Below are positions 15,239-23,752 of a stretch of 32,501 nucleotides of DNA, one piece after another; position 1 is the stretch's first letter; every line of letters starts with the position of its first letter. Under the pieces are notes generated by a model. The model worked only from the letters and a program-made list of their open reading frames with translations, searched no databases and was not told the DNA's origin. Location of the stretch: assembly GCA_027592745.1 (NCBI GenBank), contig JAQCLG010000025.1:1-32501 (forward strand). Reading direction: 5' to 3'. A program made the position numbers and the translations under genes. This stretch comes from Pseudomonadota bacterium (GTDB taxonomy: Bacteria; Pseudomonadota; Alphaproteobacteria; SP197).

Positions 15239-18160
15239 TCACGCCGCGGCCTGCGGCGGCCGGAAGGTCTCGATATCGACCGCGTCGATCTGCTCGGGCG
15301 CCAAGAACCGGTCGGCGTAGGCGCGCCATACGCCGGAGGTCAGGAACAGGTCGAAGAGTTCCGCGTCGATATGCCGGTCCTTGACCATGAAGCCCATGAT
15401 GCGGAGCGCCTCCGAAAGGGTCTTGGCCTTCTTGTAGGGGCGGTCGGCGGCGGTCAGGGCCTCGAAGATGTCGGCGATCGCCATCATGCGCGCGACCGGC
15501 GACATCTGTTCTGCCGTCAGCCGCTTGGGGTAGCCGGTCCCGTCCATCTTCTCGTGATGGCCGCCCGCCAGTTCCGGCACGCTGCGCAGGTAGTGCGGGA
15601 ACGGCAGGGAATCGAGCATCTTGATCGTCTGGATCATGTGCTCGTTGATCTTGTAGCGGTCCTCGGCGGTCAGCGTGCCGCGCCGGATCGAGAGGTTGTA
15701 GAGTTCGCCGCGGTTGTAGAGCGCCTCGTGCACATCGACGCGGAAGCCCCAGGGGTTGTCGGGCGCAAGCTTCTCGGCCTCGGGCCGGGCGATGACGTGT
15801 TCGGGCTTGTCGGCCAGCAGTGGTTCGGCGACCGGCAGGGCGGCCGTTGGGGTGTCTGCCAGGCGCTGCGCCTCCGGGTGGGAGATGCCCAGGCGGTCGT
15901 CGAGCGTGCGCGTCCAGGTCTGCCGCGCCAGGTCGTTGAGGCGCACGATGTTCTCGTCCGACATGGCCTCGCCGCCGATGTTGCAGGCGGCGACAAAGGC
16001 GAAGTCGTCGTCGATCTGCGCCAGCCTTGCCTGCAGCGCGGCATCCCGTTCGGGACTGTCGTAGCCCTCAGCGATCACCGTGCGCAGGTGGGCGATCACC
16101 GCCTCGCGCTTGAGCACCTCGAAGCGCATGCGGATCTCGTGGATGCGGTCGTGGATCGTCTCCAGCTTGGTCGCCTTGTCGACGACGTATTCGGGCGTCG
16201 TCACCTTGCCGCAATCGTGCAGCCAGGCCGCGACGTGGATCGCCTCCCAGTCGTCCGCATTCAGGCGGAACTCCGCGTAGGGTCCCTCGGTGGCGCGGTC
16301 GGCCGCGCCGGCCAGCAGCTTGGTCAGTTCGGGAACCCGCGCGCAATGGCCACCGGTATAGGGGCTCTTGGCATCGATCGCCTGGGCGATGAGCTGGAGC
16401 AGGCTTTCGAAGAGCTGGCGCTGGGCGGCGATGAGCTGGCGGGTCTCGACCGCGATCGCGGCCGAGCCTGAGAGTTTCTCGGTGAAGCGCACCAGGCTTT
16501 CGTCGGGCGCCTGCGCGGTGCACAGCAGCAGCACGCCGATCAGGTCGTGCGAGCGGTTGAACAGCGGCGTGGCGAGCAGGTGACGCGGCACCACGTCCAT
16601 GGCCGCGCAGTGCTCGGCCAGACCCAGGGCCTCCAGTTCGGCCGGGGAAGCCGGGCCGCCCAGCGCATTCTCGTCGGCGATGGCGCGCACCAGCAGGACA
16701 TCCCCGCGCGACAGGGCGACCGGCCCGGCAGGGAGCGGCGCTGCCCGCGCGCCCGCCAGCCGGGCGCCGTAGGGTACCAGTCCGGTGCCGTCCTCGCTGG
16801 CCAGGTAGAGAACGCCGCTGCCGGTGCGCGTGGTCTCGATGATCTCGTCGAGCAGCAGTTCCAGAAGCCGGTCGAGATCGGGTTCGGCCGCGATCGTCGT
16901 GGATATGTCGAGAAACCTGCGGATGACCTCCTTCATGCCGGCAACCGCCTGGGCAAGCTGGTCGATCTCCAGGATACGGAAGCGCGGCATCGGGGTGGAG
17001 GAAAAGTCGAAACGCCGGATGGCGCCGACATCCTCGGCCAGGCGCACCAGGGGCCGCGAGATGTGGCGGGCGACGACGATCGTGATCACCACGGCAACCG
17101 CCATGATGGCGGCCAGGATGACGATCGACTGCCGTGCCGCGGCGCGTGCGGCGGCAAAGAGGTCGCCCTCCCTGACCGCCAGGACGAGGTTGTAGTCCTC
17201 GTCGCCGCCCGAATCGATCGGCACGACTAGGCTTCGGTAGGGCGTGCCGTCGGCCATGGCGAAGCTGTCGAGGTGCCCGCTGTCGAGCCGGTCGGCCGAC
17301 AGGGCGGCAGTGAGCACGGCATTGGCCGGCGCGTTCATGTCGGTCAGCAGCAGGCGCCCGTCGTCGTCGGGGTTGGGCACCGCCACACGGTCGAGGTCGG
17401 CATGGGCGATAAGCAGGCCGTTGGCATCGACCAGGGCGATCTCGGCGCCGCGAACCGGGCGCAGCCGCGCCATCGCCTGGCCCAGCGAGGCGAGCGTGAC
17501 GTCGACGCCGGCCACCGCATCGCCCCGTCCCCTGTGGGCGATCGTGGTGCCGACCTCGCCCGTGGTGAAGAAGACATAGGGCATCGTGCGCACCCAGTCC
17601 GCGCTCGCCATGGCCTGCTGGTACCAGGGCCGCGTGCGCGGATCGTAGCTGGTGAAGTCGTCTGCCGTGCGGCGCGAGAGTTCCTCCAGCCCGGCATCGT
17701 AGAAGATGAAGACGGCGGGTTCGGGCCGCTCGATCGCCTGGACCAGGAAGGCGGCCTGGTCGGGGGCCTCGAAGCGTTCCCGTTCCTCGGCTCCCCGCAG
17801 CGGCCGCATGAGCACGAAGTCGCCGTCGCCATAGCCCACGAAGACGCTGGCGAAGGCCGGATTGGCGCCCAGGAACCGCGCCAGCAGCTCGCGGAAGGCC
17901 AGGCGCGTCTGCGTCGTCGGTGCCAGCATGACGGGGTTCTGCCCGACCACCTCCGTCGCCATCTCGGCCGGCCTGAAGATGTCGGAAAGGTGGGCCGAGA
18001 TCGCGATCTCGGCCGCCGCGAACGACTGCTCGGCGGCGGCGACCCTTTCCCGGCTGCTGTCGATGTACTGCACCGTGGCGATGATCGCACTGACCACCAG
18101 CATCAGGGTTACGAAGACCAAGGAAAGGTGGACCGAAATCCGCCTCAATTGCCCGACCAT
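15239..18160 (-). CDS. Membrane sensor HD-GYP phosphodiesterase with an enlarged HD-GYP domain
   Basis: This protein of about 973 residues has two membrane segments (about 12-34 and 346-366) flanking a large periplasmic Cache-like domain, with FTSYDPRTRPWYQQA (about 169-183) as the typical double-Cache stretch. A HAMP-like linker (about 365-420), a GAF domain (about 425-575) and the HD-GYP domain (about 580-945) follow. HD is seen as HDCGK (648-652) and GYP as HHEKMDGTGYP (868-878), so the metal site looks intact. Family activity is hydrolysis of cyclic-di-GMP. A stretch of about 190 residues between these motifs is much longer than the usual roughly 50-60. It contains EYVVDKATKLETIHDR and is known in some large HD-GYP sensors (family knowledge). 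The start is ATG 18160 (MVGQLRRISV), with 18178 as an alternative. Confidence 0.88.
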   Translation of the reverse strand: MVGQLRRISVHLSLVFVTLMLVVSAIIATVQYIDSSRERVAAAEQSFAAAEIAISAHLSDIFRPAEMATEVVGQNPVMLAPTTQTRLAFRELLARFLGANPAFASVFVGYGDGDFVLMRPLRGAEERERFEAPDQAAFLVQAIERPEPAVFIFYDAGLEELSRRTADDFTSYDPRTRPWYQQAMASADWVRTMPYVFFTTGEVGTTIAHRGRGDAVAGVDVTLASLGQAMARLRPVRGAEIALVDANGLLIAHADLDRVAVPNPDDDGRLLLTDMNAPANAVLTAALSADRLDSGHLDSFAMADGTPYRSLVVPIDSGGDEDYNLVLAVREGDLFAAARAAARQSIVILAAIMAVAVVITIVVARHISRPLVRLAEDVGAIRRFDFSSTPMPRFRILEIDQLAQAVAGMKEVIRRFLDISTTIAAEPDLDRLLELLLDEIIETTRTGSGVLYLASEDGTGLVPYGARLAGARAAPLPAGPVALSRGDVLLVRAIADENALGGPASPAELEALGLAEHCAAMDVVPRHLLATPLFNRSHDLIGVLLLCTAQAPDESLVRFTEKLSGSAAIAVETRQLIAAQRQLFESLLQLIAQAIDAKSPYTGGHCARVPELTKLLAGAADRATEGPYAEFRLNADDWEAIHVAAWLHDCGKVTTPEYVVDKATKLETIHDRIHEIRMRFEVLKREAVIAHLRTVIAEGYDSPERDAALQARLAQIDDDFAFVAACNIGGEAMSDENIVRLNDLARQTWTRTLDDRLGISHPEAQRLADTPTAALPVAEPLLADKPEHVIARPEAEKLAPDNPWGFRVDVHEALYNRGELYNLSIRRGTLTAEDRYKINEHMIQTIKMLDSLPFPHYLRSVPELAGGHHEKMDGTGYPKRLTAEQMSPVARMMAIADIFEALTAADRPYKKAKTLSEALRIMGFMVKDRHIDAELFDLFLTSGVWRAYADRFLAPEQIDAVDIETFRPPQAAA

Positions 18161-18253
18161 TGCGCCCCCCGGCAGCACATGCAGAAGCGCCCGGGCCGAT
18201 GCCGGCCTGGAGCGCTTGGCGAATCACATCCCAGAGGGCTGCACGACTCAAGC

Positions 18254-18282
18254 GTTTTATTGTGCCATGCGACAACCCACAA
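18254..18282 (-). promoter_or_regulatory. Weak candidate promoter of the HD-GYP gene
   Basis: On the minus strand, TTGTGG (complement of 18277-18282) and TAAAAC (complement of 18254-18259) are separated by 17 bases in an AT-richer patch. The -10 match is partial. The position, about 95-120 bases upstream of the HD-GYP start, is possible for a leader. This is weak. Confidence 0.25.
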
Positions 18283-18358
18283 TTGCACCTCGTGCGGCGG
18301 TCTGGCCATGTTGGGACAGGACAAGCCGGGAGAATGCCGCTAGACAGGCTGTGCCCTG

Positions 18359-19627
18359 TTGCGATTGCGATCCGCCTTGTCGTTCCAGACACCGCCTCAC
18401 GCCCTGCCGGCCTTCCCCTTCCTGGCCTTCAGGGTCTTCCTGCCGTTCGGGCTGGGCTATTTCCTCTCGCAGCTCTTCCGCACCGTGAATGCGGTGCTGG
18501 GGCCGATGCTGCGTGAGGAACTGGGCATCTCGGCCTCCTCGCTGGGCCTGGTCACCGGCGCCTTCTTCCTTGCCTTTGCGCTGGTGCAACTGCCCCTGGG
18601 CATGGCGCTCGACCGCTACGGGCCGCGCCGCACCCAGGCCGTGCTGCTGAGCGTGACCGCGCTGGGCGCCCTGCTGTTCTCCCTGGGCGGCGACACGCTC
18701 TCCCTTGCCCTGGCCCGCGCGGTGATCGGCATCGGCGTCTCGGGCTGCCTGCTTGCCTCGTTCAAGGCCTTTGCCCTGTGGTTCGACAAGGGCCGCCTGC
18801 CCCTGGTCAACGGCCTGGTCATGGCCTGCGGCAGCCTGGGTGTGATCGCCGCCTCGACCCCGGTGCAGGTGCTGGCGACCGCCCTGGGCTGGCGCGAGGT
18901 CTTTCATATCCTGGCGGCCACCAGCATCGCCGTCGCCGTCGTCATCGTCCTTGTGGTGCCCGAAAAACATGTCGAGGGCGAGCCGCGCACCTTTGCCGAC
19001 CAGGTCGCCGGGCTGAAGGTCATCTTCACCGCGCCGGTCTTCTGGTCGATTGCGCCGCTCCTGGCCACGGCACAGGCGGCATGGCTCTCGATCCAGGCGC
19101 TGTGGCTGGGTCCCTGGCTGCGCGATACCGCGGGTCTGGATGCCGGCGCGGCCGCCGATGCCCTGCTGCTGGGCGGCGTCGGCGGGGCGACCGGCTACAT
19201 CCTGCTGGGCGGCCTGACCGAACGGCTGGGCCGGCTGGGCACGCCGGTCGGTGCGGTGGCCGGCACCGCCATCGTGCTCTTCATCGCCGTCCAGGCACTG
19301 CTCGCGCTGGGCAGCGCCCTGCCGCCCTGGATGCTGACCTTCGCCTTCGCCTTCTTCGGCGGCGGCGCCACCTTGTTCTATGCGGGGCTCACCCAGCGTT
19401 TTCCCGTCGCCCTGGCCGGACGGGTCAACACCTCCCTGGCGCTGTTCGTCTTTTCCCTGGCCTTTGCCCTGCAGGTGCTGACCGGGCTGGTCCTCGACCT
19501 CTTCCCCGATGGCCGCGGCGGCTACACCGGCACCGGCTACCTCGTCGCCTTCGGCGGCTGGGCGCTGGTCCAGGTCGCCTGTTTCGTGTGGTTCCTGGTC
19601 CGTTACCCCAGGTCGCGCCCGACCTGA
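18359..19627 (+). CDS. MFS transporter (12 transmembrane segments)
   Basis: This protein of about 420 residues has hydrophobic segments throughout that fit twelve membrane helices in two halves. An MFS motif-A-like loop is seen between helices 2 and 3 (LGMALDRYGPRRTQA, about 81-95). A central loop follows helix 6 (PEKHVEGEPRTFADQ, about 201-215). I see no residues that fix the substrate, so I call only a major-facilitator transporter. No ATG is usable upstream of the first helix. TTG at 18359, 18365 or 18377 are the candidates, and none has a convincing Shine-Dalgarno, so the start is uncertain by up to six codons. It is divergent from the HD-GYP gene (about 200 bases apart) and convergent with the ornithine-cyclodeaminase-like gene, 30 bases away. 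Confidence 0.85.
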   Translation: MRLRSALSFQTPPHALPAFPFLAFRVFLPFGLGYFLSQLFRTVNAVLGPMLREELGISASSLGLVTGAFFLAFALVQLPLGMALDRYGPRRTQAVLLSVTALGALLFSLGGDTLSLALARAVIGIGVSGCLLASFKAFALWFDKGRLPLVNGLVMACGSLGVIAASTPVQVLATALGWREVFHILAATSIAVAVVIVLVVPEKHVEGEPRTFADQVAGLKVIFTAPVFWSIAPLLATAQAAWLSIQALWLGPWLRDTAGLDAGAAADALLLGGVGGATGYILLGGLTERLGRLGTPVGAVAGTAIVLFIAVQALLALGSALPPWMLTFAFAFFGGGATLFYAGLTQRFPVALAGRVNTSLALFVFSLAFALQVLTGLVLDLFPDGRGGYTGTGYLVAFGGWALVQVACFVWFLVRYPRSRPT

Positions 19628-19657
19628 TCTTGTTGAATTAGAGCGGATTCAAACGGC

Positions 19658-20623
19658 TCAACGCTCCAGGCGCTGGCCCACGCCGGCATCCAGGGCGCGC
19701 TGGTAGCACAGGATGGCCAGCGCGAGATCGGCCAGCGCCAGGCCGCGGAAGGCAAAGGCGATACGCTCCTCGTCGTCGCGCCGGCCGGGGATCGCCCCGG
19801 TCGCCAGGTCCTTGAGATCGCCGGCGATCAGCTCGGGAGGGATCGTCGGGTCGGCCATGGCGCGCTCCTGGACGGCATCGTCGATCACGATGCGGTCGAG
19901 CCGGGCCAGGCCCGCGCGTTGCCAGGGCCGCGTCAGGTCGGTCATGGCGACGAAGCTGCCGGGCACCAGCCGGTCGGGGTCGAGGAAGGGTTCGGCAATC
20001 CCGGTGTGCGGTACCGAGGTGACCACCAGGTCGGCCCCGTCGAGCACGCCATCGCCGTCCTCGCAGGCCACCGCCTCCAGCCCCATCTCCCGCGCCTTGG
20101 CCAGCAGGCGTTCGCGGTTGGCCGCACCCCGGCCTAGGACCTGGACCCGCCGGAGCGGGAACAGCGCGGCAAAGGCATCGAGATGGCAGCGCGCCTGCAG
20201 GCCGGCGCCGACGAAGGCGATGGTGCGGGCATCCTTGCGCCCCAGATGATGGGCCGCGGTCGCCGAGAGCCCGGCGGTGCGCACGCCGGTGATCCAGTCG
20301 CCGTCCATGATGGCGCGCGGCAGTCCGCTCTCGCTGTCGAACACGGTGATCAGCGCGCCGATCGTCTCCAGGCCCTGCGCCGGATTGGCCGGGTTCATGC
20401 CGAGCGACTTCACTGCCATCAGACTGGGTTCGCTGGAGGCCGCCAGCATCGACATGAACAGACGGCCGTCGCCGGGCAGGATCTGCGCCTTGGGCGTGTT
20501 CCACGCCTTGCCCGCCGCGACCTGGCGCAGCAGGTGCTCGATCGTTACGACGATGTCGCCGGTGGTGATGCCCAGGCCCGCGACATCGGCACGGTTGAGG
20601 TAGAGCAGGCTTTCGTCGTTCAT
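19658..20623 (-). CDS. Ornithine cyclodeaminase/mu-crystallin family protein
   Basis: This protein of about 321 residues has the family's GVRTAGLSATAAHHLG stretch (about 112-127). The Rossmann loop TIAFVGAGLQARCHLDAF (about 132-149) and TSVPHTGIAEPFLD follow. It ends in IAFAFRGLALADLALAILCYQRA, typical of the family. Members deaminate ornithine to proline, reduce cyclic imino acids such as piperideine-2-carboxylate, or act on alanine or N-carboxyethyl amino acids. The sequence alone does not choose among them. I chose ATG 20623 (MNDESLLYLNR) because GGGATGGGA sits just upstream. A longer reading has no family match. It lies downstream of hbd on the same strand after a 232-base gap (20624-20855) in which I see no gene, and shares no obvious pathway with hbd. 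Confidence 0.87.
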   Translation of the reverse strand: MNDESLLYLNRADVAGLGITTGDIVVTIEHLLRQVAAGKAWNTPKAQILPGDGRLFMSMLAASSEPSLMAVKSLGMNPANPAQGLETIGALITVFDSESGLPRAIMDGDWITGVRTAGLSATAAHHLGRKDARTIAFVGAGLQARCHLDAFAALFPLRRVQVLGRGAANRERLLAKAREMGLEAVACEDGDGVLDGADLVVTSVPHTGIAEPFLDPDRLVPGSFVAMTDLTRPWQRAGLARLDRIVIDDAVQERAMADPTIPPELIAGDLKDLATGAIPGRRDDEERIAFAFRGLALADLALAILCYQRALDAGVGQRLER

Positions 20624-20855
20624 GGTCCCATCCCGTATCCGCCATGGGAGCCGTGACGCCATCGCCCCGCTCCCGCGTTGTCGGGCGATGCTAACCCTGG
20701 CCTGCCGTGTCCGGAAGCGGAGGGATGCCGCCCGACGGCTGCCGCCTTGCCAGGAAGGCGGGCCGGCTGCAGGCACGGGCGTACACGGCGCCGGTTCGCT
20801 CGTCGGGGGGCGCGACCTGCAGGCGCTTGCGGGGATCGCGGCGAGGCAGGCCGAA

Positions 20856-21731
20856 CTAGCGCGTCGGGACGGGTTCGTCGCCGGCGTAGTCGTAGAAACC
20901 CTTGCCGGTCTTGCGGCCCAGCCAGCCGGCCTCGACGTACTTGGCGAGCAGCGGGCAGGGCCGGTACTTGCTGTCGGCCAGGCCGTCGTAGAGCACCTGC
21001 ATGACCGACAGGCAGATGTCGAGGCCGATGAAATCGGCAAGCTCCAGCGGACCCATGGGATGGTTGGCGCCCAGGCGCATCGCCGTGTCGATTGACTCGA
21101 CGTTGCCGACACCCTCGTAGAGGGCATAGACCGCCTCGTTGATCATCGGCAGCAGGATGCGGTTGACGATGAAGGCCGGGAAATCCTCCGACGACGCGGT
21201 GGTCTTGCCGAGCTTCTCGGAGAGCTGGCGGATCGTCTCGTAGGTGTCGGCGTCGGTCGCCAGGCCGCGGATCAGCTCGACGAGCTTCATCAGCGGCACC
21301 GGGTTCATGAAGTGCATGCCCATGAACTTCTCGGGCCGGTCGGTCGCCGCCGCCAGGCGGGTGATCGGGATCGAGGAGGTGTTCGAGCAGATGATCGCCT
21401 CGGGCTTCAACGTCTCCGTCAGCTTGGCGAAGATCTCCTTCTTGATCGCTTCCTTCTCGGTCGCGGCCTCGATGACGACGTCGCAGGCGCCCATGGCCGC
21501 GTAGTCGGCGACGATGGCGATGCGGGCAAGGCCGTCGGCCTTCTCGTCCTCGGTGATCAGGGCGCGGCGGACCTGGCGGTCCATGTTGCGCCCGATCTTC
21601 TCGAGGCCCTTCCTTGCCCGTTCGCGATCGATGTCGACCAGCTTGACGTCATAACCGGCCAGCGCACAGACGTGGGCGATGCCGGTGCCCATGGCACCGG
21701 CACCGATGACACCGATCGAGCGAATCTCCAT
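20856..21731 (-). CDS. hbd: 3-hydroxybutyryl-CoA dehydrogenase
   Basis: This 291-residue NAD(P)-dependent enzyme interconverts (S)-3-hydroxybutyryl-CoA and acetoacetyl-CoA. The nucleotide loop is GVIGAGAMGTG (7-17), SNTSS lies at 116-120, and the catalytic pair is H140 in HFMNPVP with E152. The C-terminal domain carries FIVNRILLPMINEAV and GANHPMGPLELADFIGLD. Length is typical of the bacterial single-domain form. AAGGAAG sits nine bases before the ATG. It follows etfA by 46 bases, so etfB-etfA-hbd are likely one operon, an arrangement common in Alphaproteobacteria that links short-chain acyl-CoA oxidation to electron transfer. In the ethylmalonyl-CoA pathway the reductive step is often done by an (R)-specific PhaB instead. 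Hbd may therefore serve butyrate or crotonyl-CoA turnover rather than C2 assimilation itself. Confidence 0.93.
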   Translation of the reverse strand: MEIRSIGVIGAGAMGTGIAHVCALAGYDVKLVDIDRERARKGLEKIGRNMDRQVRRALITEDEKADGLARIAIVADYAAMGACDVVIEAATEKEAIKKEIFAKLTETLKPEAIICSNTSSIPITRLAAATDRPEKFMGMHFMNPVPLMKLVELIRGLATDADTYETIRQLSEKLGKTTASSEDFPAFIVNRILLPMINEAVYALYEGVGNVESIDTAMRLGANHPMGPLELADFIGLDICLSVMQVLYDGLADSKYRPCPLLAKYVEAGWLGRKTGKGFYDYAGDEPVPTR

Positions 21732-21777
21732 CGAAGCTTCCTTGTCTGGTCTCGGTCTGGCTTGGCCCGGCCTGGTT

Positions 21778-22731
21778 CTAGCGCGCCTGGATGCCCTGCT
21801 TCTCCAGCTCGCCCTTGAGTTCGGGGACCGCCGTGAAGAGGTCGGCGACCAGACCGAAATCGGCGACCTGGAAGATCGGGGCTTCCTCGTCCTTGTTGAT
21901 GCAGGCGATGACCTTGCTGTCCTTCATGCCCGCCAGATGCTGGATCGCGCCGGAGATGCCGACGGCGATGTAGAGCTCGGGCGCGACCACCTTGCCGGTC
22001 TGGCCGACCTGGTAGTCGTTGGGCACGTAGCCGGCATCGACCGCCGCGCGGCTGGCGCCGACGGCGGCACCCAGGATGTCGGCGACCTCCTCGAGCATCT
22101 TGAAGTTGTCGCCCGACTGCATGCCGCGGCCGCCCGAGATGACGACGCGGGCCGTGGTGAGTTCGGGACGCTCGTTTTCGGAGAGTGCGGCACCCTCGAA
22201 GGTCGAAAGACCGGCATCGCCCGTGCCCTCGATCGTCTCGACCGAAGCCGAACCGCCTTCGGCCTCGGCCGGGGCGAAGGTCGTGGTGCGCACGGTGATC
22301 AGCTTGATCGCGTCGGTCGACTGCACCGTCACCAGGGCGTTGCCGGCATAGATCGGGCGGATGAAGGTATCGGCCGATTCCACCGCGGTGATGTCGGAGA
22401 CCTGCTGCGTGTCGAGCAGGGCCGCGGCGCGCGGCATGATGTTCTTGCCGGTCGTCGTCGCGGGTGCGACGACATGGCTGAAGTTGGCGGCCAGCTTGGC
22501 GATCAGCGGCGCGACGTTCTCGGGCAGCTGGTCCTTCAGGCTGGCGTCCTGCGCAACCAGCACCTTGGCCACGCCCTGCACCTTGGCGGCAGCCTGGGCC
22601 ACGGCGTCGCAGCCCTGGCCGACCACCAGCACGGTGACGTCGCCGCCCATCTGGCCCGCGGCGGTGACCGCGTTCAGGGTCGCCGAGGAGAGTTCCTGGT
22701 TGTTGTGATCGGCATAGACGAGGATCGCCAT
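21778..22731 (-). CDS. etfA: Electron transfer flavoprotein subunit alpha
   Basis: This 317-residue subunit binds FAD and, with EtfB, carries electrons from acyl-CoA dehydrogenases to ETF:quinone oxidoreductase. The start [21 protein letters not shown] is typical. The C-terminal FAD domain carries [11 protein letters not shown] (about 200-210), [20 protein letters not shown] and [23 protein letters not shown], the PROSITE-type signature. It begins one base after the etfB stop. It is the likely electron acceptor for the methylsuccinyl-CoA dehydrogenase encoded at 28-29.6 kb (inference from pathway knowledge). Confidence 0.95.
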   Translation of the reverse strand: MAILVYADHNNQELSSATLNAVTAAGQMGGDVTVLVVGQGCDAVAQAAAKVQGVAKVLVAQDASLKDQLPENVAPLIAKLAANFSHVVAPATTTGKNIMPRAAALLDTQQVSDITAVESADTFIRPIYAGNALVTVQSTDAIKLITVRTTTFAPAEAEGGSASVETIEGTGDAGLSTFEGAALSENERPELTTARVVISGGRGMQSGDNFKMLEEVADILGAAVGASRAAVDAGYVPNDYQVGQTGKVVAPELYIAVGISGAIQHLAGMKDSKVIACINKDEEAPIFQVADFGLVADLFTAVPELKGELEKQGIQAR

Positions 22732-22732
22732 G

Positions 22733-23482
22733 TCAGATGACTCCCGCTTCGTTGTGCAGCTTGTCGACGAGTTCGGCGATGGAGCCGACCTTCTTGCCGC
22801 CCTGGCGCTTGGGCGGCTCGGCAACCTTCAGGGTCTTCAGGCGCGGTGTCGTGTCGACGCCCAGATCGGCCGGGGTTTTCTTGGCGATCTCCTTCTTGCG
22901 CGCCTTCATGATGTTGGGCAGCGAGGCGTAGCGCGGCTCGTTGAGGCGCAGGTCCACGGTCAGGATCGCGGGCAGCTTCAGGCCGACCTTCTCCAGGCCA
23001 CCGTCGACCTCGCGCGTCACGCTGATCGCGCCGCCCTCGATCTTGAGCTTGGAGATGAAGGTGCCCTGGCCCCAGCCCAGCAGGCCGGCCAGAAGCTGGC
23101 CGGTCTGGTTGGCATCGTCGTCGATCGCCTGCTTGCCCAGGACAACCAAGTCCGGCGTCTCCTCGGAGACGATCTTGGCCAGCATCTTGGCGACCATCAG
23201 CGGCTCGAGTTCGCCGTCGTGGACGACGTGGATCGCACGGTCGGCGCCCATGGCCAGAGCCGTGCGCAGGGTTTCCTGGCTCTGCTCGGGACCCATGGAG
23301 ATCGCGATCACCTCGGTCGCGGTGCCGGCCTCCTTGAGGCGCACGGCTTCCTCGACGGCGATCTCGTCGAAGGGGTTCATGGACATCTTGACGTTGGCCA
23401 GATCGACACCCGACTGGTCCGCCTTGACGCGCACCTTGACGTTGTAGTCGATCACACGCTTGACCGGGACGAGGACCTTCAT
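22733..23482 (-). CDS. etfB: Electron transfer flavoprotein subunit beta
   Basis: This 249-residue partner of EtfA binds AMP and contacts the dehydrogenases. It starts [19 protein letters not shown] and has [17 protein letters not shown] (about 35-51). The beta-subunit signature [19 protein letters not shown] (about 164-182) and the recognition loop [19 protein letters not shown] (about 184-202) follow. Length is normal. GGAGACGG sits about eight bases before the ATG. The upstream region holds a strong -35 element and a palindrome, listed separately. It heads the etfB-etfA-hbd set. Confidence 0.95.
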   Translation of the reverse strand: MKVLVPVKRVIDYNVKVRVKADQSGVDLANVKMSMNPFDEIAVEEAVRLKEAGTATEVIAISMGPEQSQETLRTALAMGADRAIHVVHDGELEPLMVAKMLAKIVSEETPDLVVLGKQAIDDDANQTGQLLAGLLGWGQGTFISKLKIEGGAISVTREVDGGLEKVGLKLPAILTVDLRLNEPRYASLPNIMKARKKEIAKKTPADLGVDTTPRLKTLKVAEPPKRQGGKKVGSIAELVDKLHNEAGVI

Positions 23483-23529
23483 CGAATCCGTCTCCAGGAG
23501 ACTGCTGTGGACAGGAAATCTGGTAGCGG

Positions 23530-23545
23530 ACCGGCAAGCGCCGGT
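23530..23545. repeat. Short hairpin in the etfB leader
   Basis: ACCGGC (23530-23535) and GCCGGT (23540-23545) form a 6-bp stem around a 4-base loop, within the predicted untranslated leader of etfB. It could be a leader structure or chance in GC-rich DNA. Confidence 0.3.
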
Positions 23546-23548
23546 TCA

Positions 23549-23564
23549 TTTCGCAGGTGCGAAA
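23549..23564. promoter_or_regulatory. 16-bp palindrome at the etfB transcription start (candidate operator)
   Basis: TTTCGCA (23549-23555) and TGCGAAA (23558-23564) are perfect inverted repeats separated by GG. It overlaps the end of the candidate -10 element and covers the predicted start of the etfB transcript. That is the position expected for a repressor site. The regulator is unknown; TetR- or GntR-type acyl-CoA-responsive repressors would fit. Confidence 0.45.
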
Positions 23565-23592
23565 ACTAGGGCGGCCCCCGTCCCCGTGTCAA
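23563..23592 (-). promoter_or_regulatory. Candidate promoter of etfB-etfA-hbd
   Basis: On the minus strand, a perfect TTGACA (-35; complement of 23587-23592) is followed after 18 bases by TAGTTT (-10; complement of 23563-23568). The -10 match is partial. Transcription would start near 23556, leaving a leader of about 70 bases before etfB. Confidence 0.45.
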
Positions 23593-23627
23593 CGCGGGAT
23601 GGCATCAAAAATGGCACCGATGCGACA

Positions 23628-23657
23628 GATTTGGGCAAATCGCGCAACGGCATTGCG
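23628..23657. promoter_or_regulatory. Two adjacent TTG/CAA-type inverted repeats upstream of the cytochrome b561 gene
   Basis: GATTTG-GG-CAAATC at 23628-23641 is perfectly symmetrical. CGCAA-CGGCA-TTGCG at 23643-23657 is a second perfect 5-bp inverted repeat just beside it. They lie between the divergent etfB and cytochrome b561 genes, about 95-125 bases before the latter's start. The tight pair suggests protein binding, but chance cannot be excluded. Confidence 0.35.
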
Positions 23658-23752
23658 ACTTGTCCGAGCCACCGCGCTGTGGCACGTCGCTTCGCGGCCA
23701 AACATCATGGCGGTGCATTCGGGCGCGCGGCCCCCTCAGGCAGGAGACTTCG

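Noticed and set aside
20624-20855. A gene or gene remnant between hbd and the ornithine-cyclodeaminase-like gene
   Set aside because: Both strands have only short open frames with no motif or ribosome site. It looks like plain intergenic DNA.
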